Positions 46,184 through 54,858 of a DNA stretch of 64,000 nucleotides are shown one piece after another; position 1 is the stretch's first letter; each line of letters begins with the position of its first letter. The stretch lies in assembly GCA_965221845.1 (NCBI GenBank), contig OZ244919.1:930001-994000 (forward strand), written 5' to 3'. The stretch comes from JAJEFO01 sp965221845 (lineage in GTDB: Bacteria; Pseudomonadota; Alphaproteobacteria; Rhodobacterales; Rhodobacteraceae). The translations under genes and the position numbers were made by a program. The notes beneath the pieces are model-generated. The model saw only the letters and a program-made list of their open reading frames with translations, had not been told where the DNA came from and ran no database searches.

Positions 46184-46885
46184 TCAATCATAATCGCTCT
46201 CCTCACACCTATCCAGCACTCCATCCTTATGGTACTGTTCAAAATATTCTTCGGAAAACTCTTTAAGTTTCTCTTCTTCGATATATTGATCTTCGATGTG
46301 GCCAGGCATACAGTACTCACAAACACCTATTTCAAATTTCCCATCTGATTCAATTTCATGAAAACTATGTTCTTCAGTATGGAAGAAAGCTTTACAATGC
46401 ATGCATCTCAGGAGTTCTTTAGTACAATTTAAACAAACTTTGCCACCTTCGACATAGCGAAAATATTTATCATTGGAACTGAGAGATGATCCGCAATTTT
46501 CGCATATCCCAATTTCAGAATAGCAGATATCGCAAATGATATCTCCTTTCTTATCAGCTAATTGACCTTCAATTTCTCTCCACTCTCCAGAACTGAGGAT
46601 TTCTCCGCAAGAGCAGCATCTTGGCCATTCATCCAAGGGCGCTAGAAGCCTTGCACGATCTCCGGGGCTTGGGTCTATATCCGTCTTTGCACAACTGTCG
46701 CAGAACGCTGGAGTAGGCCATCCAATCGCAGGAAATGAACTTCCGCAATAATAGCAGTATGTAGCCTGATCTACAGAATGTAATTTATCGAGCTCCAGTG
46801 CATCCAGTCGCTCATTATAAAGTATGAGTGTAGTTTGAATTTCTTTGAGAATCTCACTAATAGATTCTTCCATAATATTAGACAT
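46184..46885 (-). CDS. Multi-zinc-knuckle protein, fifth gene of the stator-like operon
   Basis: A 233-residue cytosolic protein. After a short helical N-terminus (1-40) it has eight CxxC knuckles: CYYC, CDSC, CCSC, CDIC, CENC, CLNC, CMHC and CEYC. They are spaced so that four zinc ribbons could form. The C-terminus is very acidic (EEEKLKEFSEEYFEQYHKDG). No catalytic motif, so it may be a binding or scaffold subunit. The ATG at 46885 overlaps the preceding gene by 8 bp; ATG 46873 is an alternative. Codon use is distinctly AT-rich for this genome, a clear sign of transfer. No family recognised. Confidence 0.75.
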   Translation of the reverse strand: MSNIMEESISEILKEIQTTLILYNERLDALELDKLHSVDQATYCYYCGSSFPAIGWPTPAFCDSCAKTDIDPSPGDRARLLAPLDEWPRCCSCGEILSSGEWREIEGQLADKKGDIICDICYSEIGICENCGSSLSSNDKYFRYVEGGKVCLNCTKELLRCMHCKAFFHTEEHSFHEIESDGKFEIGVCEYCMPGHIEDQYIEEEKLKEFSEEYFEQYHKDGVLDRCEESDYD

Positions 46886-47408
46886 ATTGTATTCCTGTTT
46901 TTCGACTTGGCGAACCAAAGTCATCGATACGAACGAGACTCCAATGGTTAAAACGGCGTCTACCGCATTTCATCCATCGAATCTCTGCCATACGATGCGT
47001 TTCGCTATCTACTAGACGCAGCCTTTCCTCCACAAGGTTTAGATCAAATGTACCAAATCTACTTTGCAGATCTACGCTTTTCTCAATTATTTCTGAACCA
47101 ATTCCATTTTTAATAACAAAATCGATAGAATCAGAAAATTCTTCGAATTCCAAAAGCCGTTCCCTGTACGAGAGAGCAAGCCTCCTCTGTTCTTGATCAA
47201 AATGATCTTCAAATTTCCGCGCATCCTGCAGCTCTTGCTGTAATTTCGTCAGCTCATCCTGTCTATTAACATCCTCAATTATACTCCATGCCAGAAGCAA
47301 CAACATAATGAAAGATATCAGCATGAACGCTTCGGCGGCCGTAAGTCCCATGATCGTGCCGTCGCGATAACTTCTACCATCACCTTGCTGAGTAGAATCT
47401 TGTTCCAT
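46878..47408 (-). CDS. Single-TM MotB/ExbD-like partner protein, fourth gene
   Basis: A 176-residue protein. Short cytosolic N-terminus (1-22), then one transmembrane helix (GLTAAEAFMLISFIMLLLLA, about 21-40) with an acidic residue (Glu26) at its start. The rest is a coiled-coil (ELTKLQQELQDARKFEDHFD) and helices. In MotB/ExbD/TolR/ZorB the single TM near the N-terminus carries the ion-binding acid. The topology matches, but there is no C-terminal OmpA-like peptidoglycan-binding domain. Gap of 16 bp from the upstream channel-like gene and overlap with the downstream zinc-knuckle gene. Function by analogy only. Confidence 0.7.
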   Translation of the reverse strand: MEQDSTQQGDGRSYRDGTIMGLTAAEAFMLISFIMLLLLAWSIIEDVNRQDELTKLQQELQDARKFEDHFDQEQRRLALSYRERLLEFEEFSDSIDFVIKNGIGSEIIEKSVDLQSRFGTFDLNLVEERLRLVDSETHRMAEIRWMKCGRRRFNHWSLVRIDDFGSPSRKTGIQYV

Positions 47409-47424
47409 GATGTTTCTTGTTCAT

Positions 47425-48906
47425 CTACTCAATGCTTCGACCAAAGACTCTTAAAATTTTCCATCGTTTCGAACTAGCTTCTTCAGAATCCTGTTCGTTC
47501 ATGCGGTCCAAGTTCCCCGCCACCTGATCCATGGCTTCGTGCGCCCGATCGCTCACATTCTCAAAATTATCTGTCATCTTCTCGACTTCGCCCATGCTCG
47601 CTTGATATTCCTCTAAAGGAGAGCTGATTGCGTGCTGCATCGATTTTGCAGCTTCATCCATCTGAACAGCTTCATGCACCGAGCCTTGCGCATGGACCCG
47701 CGACGTCTCTTCGGCGGAACGTCGGACTTCAGCACGCAAGTCGCTCATGTCCGCTGATATCACCGCGTTCGCTTCCTGAAGGCTGAGTTTCAGGGCCTCT
47801 GCGACTGAGCCCGTAGCTTCATTCATCGCATCGCTTGCATCTCGCAACTGCCCGGAGAAGGCGTTGAGCGCCTCCAGCATTGCCTTCTCGGCACGGGAGA
47901 TGGCGCTACGGGCACTGTCCGCAAAATCGCCAACTTGCCTGATGGATGTCGTGGCTTGATCCGTAAGCACCCCTTCACGCGTCACGCACTCGGCCTGGAT
48001 CCGCGATATCTCCTCGATGGAACGGCGGGCTTCGGCCCGCAAGTCGCTCATGCTGCCCGACATCACCTCATTTATCTCTTGAATGTTGCACTTCAAGCTA
48101 TCAGAGGTCAAGCGGATACTTTCTTTGATAGCAACGTTGGTTTCTCGCATCTGCGTGGAGACTGTGCCTAGAGTCTCAAGTGCCGCTTTCTCGACATTAG
48201 AGATCGTATTGCGTGTAATTGAGACCAGCCCCGTATTGACCTCCTTGGCCTGTTCAACCATTCCTTCAAGGATTTTCTGTTGCTTTGTTGAGACCTCCTC
48301 CACGAGCTTGTCAAATTTCTGCCCATGATTTTCCGCAATCTTGTGATTATGCTCCTCCAGAGATTGACGAATCTCGGTTCCCAGATACTTCGTTCCACGC
48401 ACAGCATCCTCGATCTCGACGTGGAAGCGTCGCATCACGTCGTTCAGCTTAAGCCTGACTTCTCTTTCGCGGGCCACGAGGTCCACTCGATACTGCAAGA
48501 GGAAGACACGGACCATCACGCCAAAGATAGTCGATGAGAGTGCAACCCCGAAACCTGCGATCACGTCACGAAAGAGACGGTCGGAGTTCTGTGATTCGGA
48601 TCCCAATTGATAAAGAGTGAAAGCAAGTGAGGCCAGCGTTAGGACGAAACCCAGATAGTAAGCGTTGTCACCAGTCTGTCCGGGATCTGTGCGGGCGCGT
48701 ATGGATGTGTGAGCAATGACTGCGTACGCAACGATGACGATACCGGACGTCACTGCGGGCAGCCACACAGGATACTCGCCATCCTCAAGCATCATGCTGG
48801 CACCAACATTCAACTTGAGCATCATGCCAGAGATTATGCCTACAAGATAGGCAAAGACGAGGATTGCTATGTCAATCCTTTCCCTGTCAATTGCACCCAC
48901 TGTCAA
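47425..48906 (-). CDS. MotA/ExbB/ZorA-like four-TM protein with long coiled-coil tail, third gene
   Basis: A 493-residue protein. Four TM helices: about 11-32, 44-66, 81-102 and 114-137. The third and fourth (YYLGFVLTLASLAFTLYQLG; FGVALSSTIFGVMVRVFLLQ) resemble the proton-channel core of ExbB/TolQ/MotA proteins, where a GxAxxxTxxG pattern lines the channel. Residues about 140-493 are one long coiled-coil tail rich in Ala, Glu and Ser. The tail contains two related repeats, marked by MSDLRAEARRSIEEISR and MSDLRAEVRRSAEETSR. The start is a TTG at 48906 overlapping the previous stop, or a GTG at 48900. ZorA of Zorya defence has the same plan. Confidence 0.72.
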   Translation of the reverse strand: MTVGAIDRERIDIAILVFAYLVGIISGMMLKLNVGASMMLEDGEYPVWLPAVTSGIVIVAYAVIAHTSIRARTDPGQTGDNAYYLGFVLTLASLAFTLYQLGSESQNSDRLFRDVIAGFGVALSSTIFGVMVRVFLLQYRVDLVAREREVRLKLNDVMRRFHVEIEDAVRGTKYLGTEIRQSLEEHNHKIAENHGQKFDKLVEEVSTKQQKILEGMVEQAKEVNTGLVSITRNTISNVEKAALETLGTVSTQMRETNVAIKESIRLTSDSLKCNIQEINEVMSGSMSDLRAEARRSIEEISRIQAECVTREGVLTDQATTSIRQVGDFADSARSAISRAEKAMLEALNAFSGQLRDASDAMNEATGSVAEALKLSLQEANAVISADMSDLRAEVRRSAEETSRVHAQGSVHEAVQMDEAAKSMQHAISSPLEEYQASMGEVEKMTDNFENVSDRAHEAMDQVAGNLDRMNEQDSEEASSKRWKILRVFGRSIE

Positions 48907-49703
48907 AGGTCTCCAACAGTGATTATCTCGACATTGTCGAAACCTTGGGCCATCAAGTAGCGCGCCCAGAAATCATCCACGACCTCGGCCATTTCGACGA
49001 CCCGTGGTATTCGCAGGATCGTTACATCAACGTCGTTGAATGCCAAGCCGAAGCGCTTGGGGCCACCTGCATCGGAAAAAGATCTCCAGGTCCCGCCACG
49101 ATAGAAGCTGAATGCCTCGCTGTGCTGAATGAGATCGGACATTATCACCAGCTCGCGGGGGCGATCTGTGACCGTGAATTCAGGAATTCTACTGGCAAAT
49201 TCCTGAAGACCCTCCATGATCGGAGAGCTTGGCGCTTCAGGGATGATCAGCAGGCGCTTGAGCGTGTCCTTCACTGGCTTCATGAACTCATCTTCATACT
49301 GTACCTGAACCAGGCGTGGATTCTCGAACAGTTGCGACGCGTCCTCTCCAGAGGGCGGCTTGCAGATGCTGAAGAAGGCGCTTTGCCTGACGCCTGAATC
49401 CGGACTTACTGTCGAGAAGCTGACCCGAGTACCGACGTGAGCAGCCTTTATCCTGTCATCAAGAATCTGGTGGGTGCGCTGGAGGTGGGTCGGTTTCAGG
49501 GGATCGGTCGTATCGACCAGGATGGCAAGATGCGCCCTTGGCCCGCCTGCAGGGCAAAGCTGCTCGGTTAGCCCCGGTTCGCGGCTTGCCATGAAATAGA
49601 GGTATCCTATTGCAGCCAGAATGCTAACAGCGACAAGCATCAGCAAAAATCCGAGAATGGCCTTCCAAGGTGATGGCCTTTCAGGTTCTCCGAGACGTGC
49701 CAT
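48903..49703 (-). CDS. Membrane-anchored VWA-like protein, second gene
   Basis: A 266-residue protein. One N-terminal TM helix (about 14-38, AILGFLLMLVAVSILAAIGY) precedes a soluble domain. This domain starts with HLAILVDTTDPL (Asp64) and later has SSPIMEGLQEFASR and RELVIMSDLIQHSEAFSFYR. This is the layout of a von Willebrand factor A fold, with a degenerate MIDAS (DTTD instead of DxSxS). It could bind a partner through a metal. ATG 49703 overlaps the stop of the first gene by one base, and its own stop overlaps the channel-like gene, so all are translationally coupled. Function unknown. Confidence 0.72.
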   Translation of the reverse strand: MARLGEPERPSPWKAILGFLLMLVAVSILAAIGYLYFMASREPGLTEQLCPAGGPRAHLAILVDTTDPLKPTHLQRTHQILDDRIKAAHVGTRVSFSTVSPDSGVRQSAFFSICKPPSGEDASQLFENPRLVQVQYEDEFMKPVKDTLKRLLIIPEAPSSPIMEGLQEFASRIPEFTVTDRPRELVIMSDLIQHSEAFSFYRGGTWRSFSDAGGPKRFGLAFNDVDVTILRIPRVVEMAEVVDDFWARYLMAQGFDNVEIITVGDL

Positions 49704-50710
49704 CAGATTGCACTCTCGACGCTTGGGCTATTGCCTGCCTTGGAGACATGCTGTCCGGTGGCTCTGACGTCTGGTCCGGCGCGCAACTGGTCTTTGAGCT
49801 GATCCACGGTGGGGAAAGCGGAAATCGCACTCCTCTGGGCCTCCAGAATATTTCTGACACCACGTTCGACGATCCGATCGACCTTCTCGATTTCGGCCTT
49901 TGCCTCCTCAGTGTCGATGCTTGACACCTGCTCAGTAAACTCGTATTTCTCAAAGAAAAAATCCCGGTCAAAATACTTTGGTCTAGGCTCCGACCTGACC
50001 TTGGCATTTGCTTCACGATAGCGGGCATGGAGTTGATGGACGGCTCGGTCACAGGTCTCAAGAAAGGTGTTCAGCTGTCGTTTCAACGTTGATCGACCGC
50101 TGACCGCGTCCACTGCGGACTGTATGTTAGCTCGCATGCGCTGTGCATGCCCCTTGAGACCATCACGGGCCTGGGAATAGATCTCATCAAGCTTGCTTTG
50201 GGCTTGTTCGTATTGCCGTGCATAGCTGCTCACTGCGCGCTCTGCCGCAGAGAACGTCCTGTTGTACCCAGGATGCCGATCATACCATGTCAGCCCCTCG
50301 ATGAACGCAATGATGTTGACGATGCCGCCAAAAGCGGCCACGACCCATGAATTGAAGGAGTCGATCCCAAAAACGTTCTGGCGCAGGCCAATGATTGCCT
50401 GAAAGGCAGCTTCGTCCCAAGGGTGCGACTCAAGCGCATCCCGGAAGTGAGCCACCGTTAGGTTCAGTCCCGCAAAAATTCCGAGGAACAGCAGAAATGC
50501 CATGAATCCAAAAGCCTTGCTGACGAATGATTTCAAATTTACATAGCGTGCTCCAAAACCGCAAAACAGACTGGCCATCACGTTCACGAAAGAGATGATT
50601 ATTGCAATCACCATTCCGCCCACTAGACCCATCTCGTTCTTCTCCGAGAATAGAATGCCGCTGAGAGCTATTTCAATGATAAATACAATTGATATTATTC
50701 CAATCCCCCG
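49703..50710 (-). pseudogene. First gene of the island operon, C-terminal part (interrupted by IS30)
   Basis: About 335 codons downstream of the IS30 insertion. Four TM helices (GIGIISIVFIIEIALSGILF; GGMVIAIIISFVNVMASLFC; AFGFMAFLLFLGIFAGLNLT; WVVAAFGGIVNIIAFIEGLT) are followed by a coiled-coil C-terminus (QYEQAQSKLDEIYSQARDGL) and a soluble tail. Joined in frame to 52009-52488 the original protein was about 495 residues, coiled-coil-4TM-coiled-coil. The remaining genes of the operon are intact. A fusion frame running from the IS into this part is open but has no bacterial-gene-like N-terminus. Confidence 0.75.
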
Positions 50711-50824
50711 TTCCACTCTGAAGTGCAACACCTGATGCAGTGTTCCTGGTCGTTCGGCGACACATGATGTTGCGAATCGGCCAGGCGGCGGCGACAGTTC
50801 CTTCGTTGCGAGAAGGAGACCGTC

Positions 50825-51785
50825 ATGCCCGAGGGCCATCGCCACCTGACCTATGCGGAACGCTGCCAGATCCACGCCCTGAGGAAAAGCGGGCTTTCCG
50901 GCCCGGCGATCGCCCGCCAGCTCGGCCGCGACCGCACGACGGTCTGGCGCGAGGTGCGGCGCAACTCCGGCAGGCGCGGCTACCGCCACAAGCAGGCCCA
51001 GCGCAAGTCGGACAGGCGCCGCAGCGCGGCCTCGTCGGTGGCGCGCAAGATGACGCCGGAGCTGTGGCGCATGGCGGAGGAGCGGCTGGCCGAGGGCTGG
51101 AGCCCCGAGCAGGTCAGCGGGCGCCTCCGCAAGGAGGGCGAGCCGATGGCGGGGCGGCAGTGGATCTACGAGCGCATCCACGCCGACCGGAAGGCCGGCG
51201 GCGGTCTCTGGCGGCATCTCCGCCGCCGCGGCAGGAAGCCGAACCGGAAGGGCGGGGCCCACGCGGGCCGCGGCCGCATCCCGGGCCGGGTGGACATCTC
51301 CGAGCGCCCGGACGTCGTGGAGGCGAAGGAACGGGTCGGCGACCGGGAGGTCGACACGAATCAACGGCAAGGGCACCGGCGGCGCGCTTGTCTCCCTGGT
51401 GGACAGGGCGTCCAAGTACACGCTGCTCGAAAGGGTCGAGAGGAAGACGGCGGACGCGGTCGGCTCGGCCATGACCGGCATGCTGGGCCCTCTCCCCGTG
51501 CACACGGTCACCGCGGACAACGGCAAGGAGTTCGCGGGCCATGCCAGGGTGGCCGAGGCGCTGGGCGCGGGGTTCTTCTTCGCGCGGCATTGCCACTCCT
51601 GGGAGCGCGGCCTGAACGAGCACGTGAACGGGCTGGTGCGGGAGTGGTTCCCGAAGGGCACGGACTTCCGCAAGGTGACGGACGAGGCCGTGAAGGCCGT
51701 CCAGGACCGGACGGACGCACGTCCGAGGAAGGCGCTGGGCTACCTCACCCCGTCCGAGGCCTTCCACCAGGCGCAGCCGCCCTGA
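50825..51785 (+). pseudogene. IS30-family transposase with internal frame break
   Basis: ATG 50825 starts MPEGHRHLTYAERCQIHALR. HTH LRKSGLSGPAIARQLGRDRT is at about 19-38. The catalytic domain runs RVGDREVDT and then changes frame at 51357-51362 to INGKGTGGALVSLVDRASKY. It continues with TADNGKEFAGHARVAEALGA (second Asp) and RGLNEHVNGLVREWFPKG (Glu), ending at 51785. The zero frame stays open to 51988 but is nonsense after the break. Because both copies share the break, the element either transposes with help in trans, or uses an unrecognised +1 shift, or carries a shared sequencing artefact. Confidence 0.8.
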
Positions 51786-51829
51786 GGGGGCCTTCCGGGG
51801 CCGCCGGGGGCGGCTCCGAGGGGAGATGC

Positions 51830-51900
51830 GCGCTGTCCGCGGCCCGCCGTCCTCCGGTCGGGCTCCGCCCTCCCTGCGTCCGGCGGGCCGCGGACAGCGC
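51830..51900 (+). repeat. Perfect 20-bp inverted repeat (hairpin) inside IS30
   Basis: Arms 51830-51849 (GCGCTGTCCGCGGCCCGCCG) and 51881-51900 are exact reverse complements with a 31-base loop. It lies between the transposase stop and the right terminal repeat. With no T-tract it is not a standard terminator. It may shield the IS from read-through or act as a structured RNA. Confidence 0.75.
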
Positions 51901-52008
51901 CCGGCAGGGCTTGCACCGCCCCGGAAGACTGGCTACGCCTCCCGGTGAAGGGACCGCCGCCGCTCGGGCTTCGCCCCTCGCTGGCTGATGTTGCACTTCG
52001 GAGTGGAA

Positions 52009-52488
52009 GCGGCGAATCATAATGAAATTGTTCTTTTTATCATCGGGTGGGCCGACCGTCCCGTGCCTTTTGCGGTATGCTTCAAGCTTCTCATACGACC
52101 CCTTCACGAGTCCCATCGCATTGTCGAGATGGTTGGCACACGCACGGCTCTCGATTTCGAACGTCGTTGCGAATTGACCCGCTTCGACCTCCACACCGTC
52201 TCGTGCCGCGCGCGCCCCTCGAATCCTGCTTGCGTAGGTGCCTATCTGGAGCTCGTAGTGTTCGAGACCCTTCCTGCGCAGTTCACCAACCCTCTCGACG
52301 ACTTCATGCTCAGCCTGCGACAGGCTTTCCTCATCTGGCTTTGGAATTCCTGCCTTGGCGTCCCGTTCCCCGCGCTTCTCGAGCTTCAGGTTCCTGCCTA
52401 TGACATTGACGTGCAGCGGCGGGAAGGTCTCGCCATCTGGCTGGAATCCCCCACCGCCCGCGAGTCCCAGCAACCATTTAGATGCCAT
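52009..52488 (-). pseudogene. First gene of the island operon, N-terminal part
   Basis: About 160 codons from ATG 52488 (MASKWLLGLAGGGGFQPDGE). The segment is mostly charged helix with coiled-coil character (SLSQAEHEVVERVGELRRKG; FATTFEIESRACANHLDNAM) and ends NFIMIRR at the IS30 right end. The original gene resumed at 50710 with GIGIISIV. In the intact state it would place a cytosolic coiled-coil before four TM helices. It is the promoter-proximal gene, so the insertion could also be polar on the rest. Confidence 0.75.
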
Positions 52489-52610
52489 CGTGAACGTCCC
52501 TGCGAACTGACATCCTGTTGCTACAAGTCCGTGACTGCTTCAAGGCCAATTTTACTGTTCCTGATGTCGTACACGCTTGGTGATGCCATCATTTGAGGAC
52601 TGTAAGTGGC

Positions 52611-53054
52611 TCACGCTTCGGTGTCGAGCCAGATCGTGACTGGCCCGTCGTTGACAAGGCCGACTTTCATGTCGGCGCCGAAGCGGCCTTCGGCCACCTG
52701 GACGCCGAGATCCCGGATGCCGGCGGCCAGCGCCCTGACGCCCGCCTCTCCGTCTTGCGGCGGCGCGGCGGACGAGAAGCCGGGCCGGTTGCCGCGGGAC
52801 GTGTCCGCCGCCAGCGTGAACTGCGAGACCACAAGCGCCGCTCCGCCCTCGTCCAGCAGCGAACGGTTCATGCGGCCCTCGCCGTCCCGGAATATCCGGA
52901 GCCGCGCGATCCTCGACGCGAGCCGCGAGGCGGCTCCGGGCGGATCGCCCGACATCGCGCAGGCCAGGACAAGCAGGCCCGGGCCGATCTCTCCGACGAC
53001 GTCGCCGTCGACGGTGACGCTTGCGCCGCTGACGCGCTGAACAAGGGCGCGCAC
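52611..53054 (-). CDS. dtd: D-aminoacyl-tRNA deacylase
   Basis: A 147-residue DTD. Conserved N-terminus [20 protein letters not shown], the active-site [20 protein letters not shown] (about 77-96) and the C-terminal Gly-cis-Pro motif [13 protein letters not shown]. It hydrolyses D-amino acids from tRNA and also edits glycine mischarging. GTG start at 53054, 54 bp after the pyrH stop on the same strand. Confidence 0.95.
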   Translation of the reverse strand: MRALVQRVSGASVTVDGDVVGEIGPGLLVLACAMSGDPPGAASRLASRIARLRIFRDGEGRMNRSLLDEGGAALVVSQFTLAADTSRGNRPGFSSAAPPQDGEAGVRALAAGIRDLGVQVAEGRFGADMKVGLVNDGPVTIWLDTEA

Positions 53055-53108
53055 GCGCGGCGCGGCCTCAGGCCCGGAACGCGCGTGAGGCCGCGCGGCC
53101 CGGGGCGC

Positions 53109-53840
53109 TCATGCCCGGTCCTGGACGATCGTGTAGGTCCCCTCGCCCGCAAGGACGCCCCGGAACCCGCCCGGCTCGTCCAGCGAGAACACGATGATCG
53201 GCAGGCCGTTGTCGCGCGCCAGCGCAACGGCGGATGCGTCCATCACCTTCAGGTTCCTCGCCAGAACGTCGTCATAGCTGATCCTGTCGTATCGCATCGC
53301 GTCCGGACACCCGGCGGGATCCTTGTCATAGACGCCGTCGACGAGGGTGCCCTTGAAGATGGCCTGGCAGGACATTTCCGTCGCGCGCAGCGTCGCCGCG
53401 GTGTCGGTGGTGAAGTACGGGTTTCCGGTGCCGGCGGCGAATATGCAGACCCGTTTCTTCTCGAGGTGCCTGACGGCCCGCCTGCGAATGTAAGGCTCCG
53501 CGACCTCGTCCATGCGAATTGCCGAAATCACCCTGGTATGGATGCCGAGCGCCTCCAGCGCGGACTGCATCGCGAGGGCGTTCATGACGGTTGCGAGCAT
53601 GCCCATGTAGTCGGCCGTCGTCCGCTCCATGCCCTGCGCCGAGCCCTGCAGCCCCCGGAAGACGTTGCCGCCGCCGATCACCATGCAGACCTCGACGCCA
53701 AGCTCCTGAACCGACCTCACCTCCTCGGCGATCCTCGCGACGGTCGGTGGATGAAGCCCGAAACCCTGGTCACCCATCAGGGCCTCGCCGGATATCTTCA
53801 GCAGCACGCGGGAATAGGCGGGATCATCGGGCCTGCTCAT
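53109..53840 (-). CDS. pyrH: UMP kinase
   Basis: A 243-residue amino-acid-kinase fold enzyme that phosphorylates UMP to UDP. Motifs: [12 protein letters not shown] at 12-23, [12 protein letters not shown] near 52, the UMP site [19 protein letters not shown], and [20 protein letters not shown] at the C-terminus. In most Alphaproteobacteria frr follows directly. Here dtd and the island intervene. ATG 53840, divergent from miaA with about 40 bp between starts. Confidence 0.96.
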   Translation of the reverse strand: MSRPDDPAYSRVLLKISGEALMGDQGFGLHPPTVARIAEEVRSVQELGVEVCMVIGGGNVFRGLQGSAQGMERTTADYMGMLATVMNALAMQSALEALGIHTRVISAIRMDEVAEPYIRRRAVRHLEKKRVCIFAAGTGNPYFTTDTAATLRATEMSCQAIFKGTLVDGVYDKDPAGCPDAMRYDRISYDDVLARNLKVMDASAVALARDNGLPIIVFSLDEPGGFRGVLAGEGTYTIVQDRA

Positions 53841-53883
53841 GATGCGCGTCCTCGCATGCTCTCGCTTTGCTTCGGGCGCGAGA

Positions 53884-54816
53884 ATGTCCGAAAACCCCGG
53901 AATGTTCAACGAGGGATCACTGAACGGCATCCTCGGCCTGGCCGGACAGGACCGCCCGGTCCTGATCGCCGGCCCGACCGCGAGCGGGAAGTCCGTGCTG
54001 GCGGCGGGAATCGCGGAGCGGACCGGAAGGCCGGTCGTCAACGCCGACGCCATGCAGGTCTTTTCCGACTGGCGGATTCTCACCGCCAGGCCTTCCGCCG
54101 AATCCATGGCGAGAGTGCCGCACGCGCTCTACGGGCACGTGCCGGGCCACCTCGAATACTCCGTGGGCAGATGGCTTCGCGACCTGGCCCCGCTCCTTGA
54201 CGGCGGGGCGCCCGTGATCGTCGGGGGCACCGGCCTCTACTTCACCGCCCTGACGGAGGGGCTGGCCCCGGTTCCCGGGATCCCGGACGAAGTGCGGCGC
54301 GCTGCCGCTGAAAGGATCGCCGCGGACGGCATCGAAAGGCTTGCGGGCGAGCTGGACCGCGAAACGCGCGCCCGGATAGACGGGCGGAACCCGATGCGCG
54401 TCCGGCGCGCATGGGAAGTGCTTGCGGCGACCGGTCGCGGGCTGGCCGCCTGGCAGGACGAGACGGCGCGCCCTCTCCTGCCGCTGCCGGAAGCCGTGGC
54501 CGTTCTCGTCGACGCGCCGAAGGACTGGCTCAGCGACCGGATCGAGAGGCGTTTCGCCGGGATGCTCGCGGACGGCCTCCTTGAAGAAGTGCGCCGGAAC
54601 GCGCCGGCCTGGGATCCCGCCCGCCCTTCGGCGAAGGCCATCGGGGCCGCCGAGCTGGTCGCGCACGTGCGCGGCGAAGCCTCGCTGGAGGAGGCGCGCG
54701 CGGCGGTCATCGTCGCCACGAGGCGATTCGCCAAGCGTCAGCGCAGCTGGTTCCGGAGCCGGATGCCGTGCTGGCGGAGGGTGCGCCCGCAGTCCGGCAC
54801 GACCGCCCCTTCCTGA
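53884..54816 (+). CDS. miaA: tRNA dimethylallyltransferase
   Basis: A 310-residue enzyme that adds dimethylallyl to A37 of tRNAs reading U-starting codons. P-loop GPTASGKS near residues 30-37, [39 protein letters not shown], and [17 protein letters not shown] with [12 protein letters not shown] at the C-terminus. I chose ATG 53884 so that it does not overlap pyrH; ATG 53902 and an upstream start at 53839 are in frame. It shares the pyrH intergenic promoter region. Confidence 0.94.
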   Translation: MSENPGMFNEGSLNGILGLAGQDRPVLIAGPTASGKSVLAAGIAERTGRPVVNADAMQVFSDWRILTARPSAESMARVPHALYGHVPGHLEYSVGRWLRDLAPLLDGGAPVIVGGTGLYFTALTEGLAPVPGIPDEVRRAAAERIAADGIERLAGELDRETRARIDGRNPMRVRRAWEVLAATGRGLAAWQDETARPLLPLPEAVAVLVDAPKDWLSDRIERRFAGMLADGLLEEVRRNAPAWDPARPSAKAIGAAELVAHVRGEASLEEARAAVIVATRRFAKRQRSWFRSRMPCWRRVRPQSGTTAPS

Positions 54817-54858
54817 ACCGGCGACGCCGCCGCTCTCGCAGCCGCGGCCCGCGAGCGT

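Larger units (their letters stand above)
50711..52008 (+). mobile_element. IS30-family element, complete copy 2
   Basis: A 1298-bp element with terminal inverted repeats TTCCACTCTGAAGTGCAACA (50711-50730) and TGTTGCACTTCGGAGTGGAA (51989-52008), 19 of 20 matching. It is inserted in the first gene of the island operon. The reading frames on both sides line up, with CGC/CGG at the junction as a possible eroded 3-bp target duplication. A long hairpin lies at 51830-51900 behind the transposase. Confidence 0.92.

Noticed and set aside
1..52008. The two IS30 copies as ends of one composite transposon
   Set aside because: They enclose essential genes such as dxr, bamA and xerD over 50 kb, so a mobile unit of that kind is implausible. 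Independent insertions are simpler.
46184..52488. Calling the island operon a standard Zorya system
   Set aside because: There is no ZorC/ZorD helicase or ZorE nuclease, and the one-TM partner lacks an OmpA-like peptidoglycan-binding domain. Only the channel-plus-tail plan is shared.
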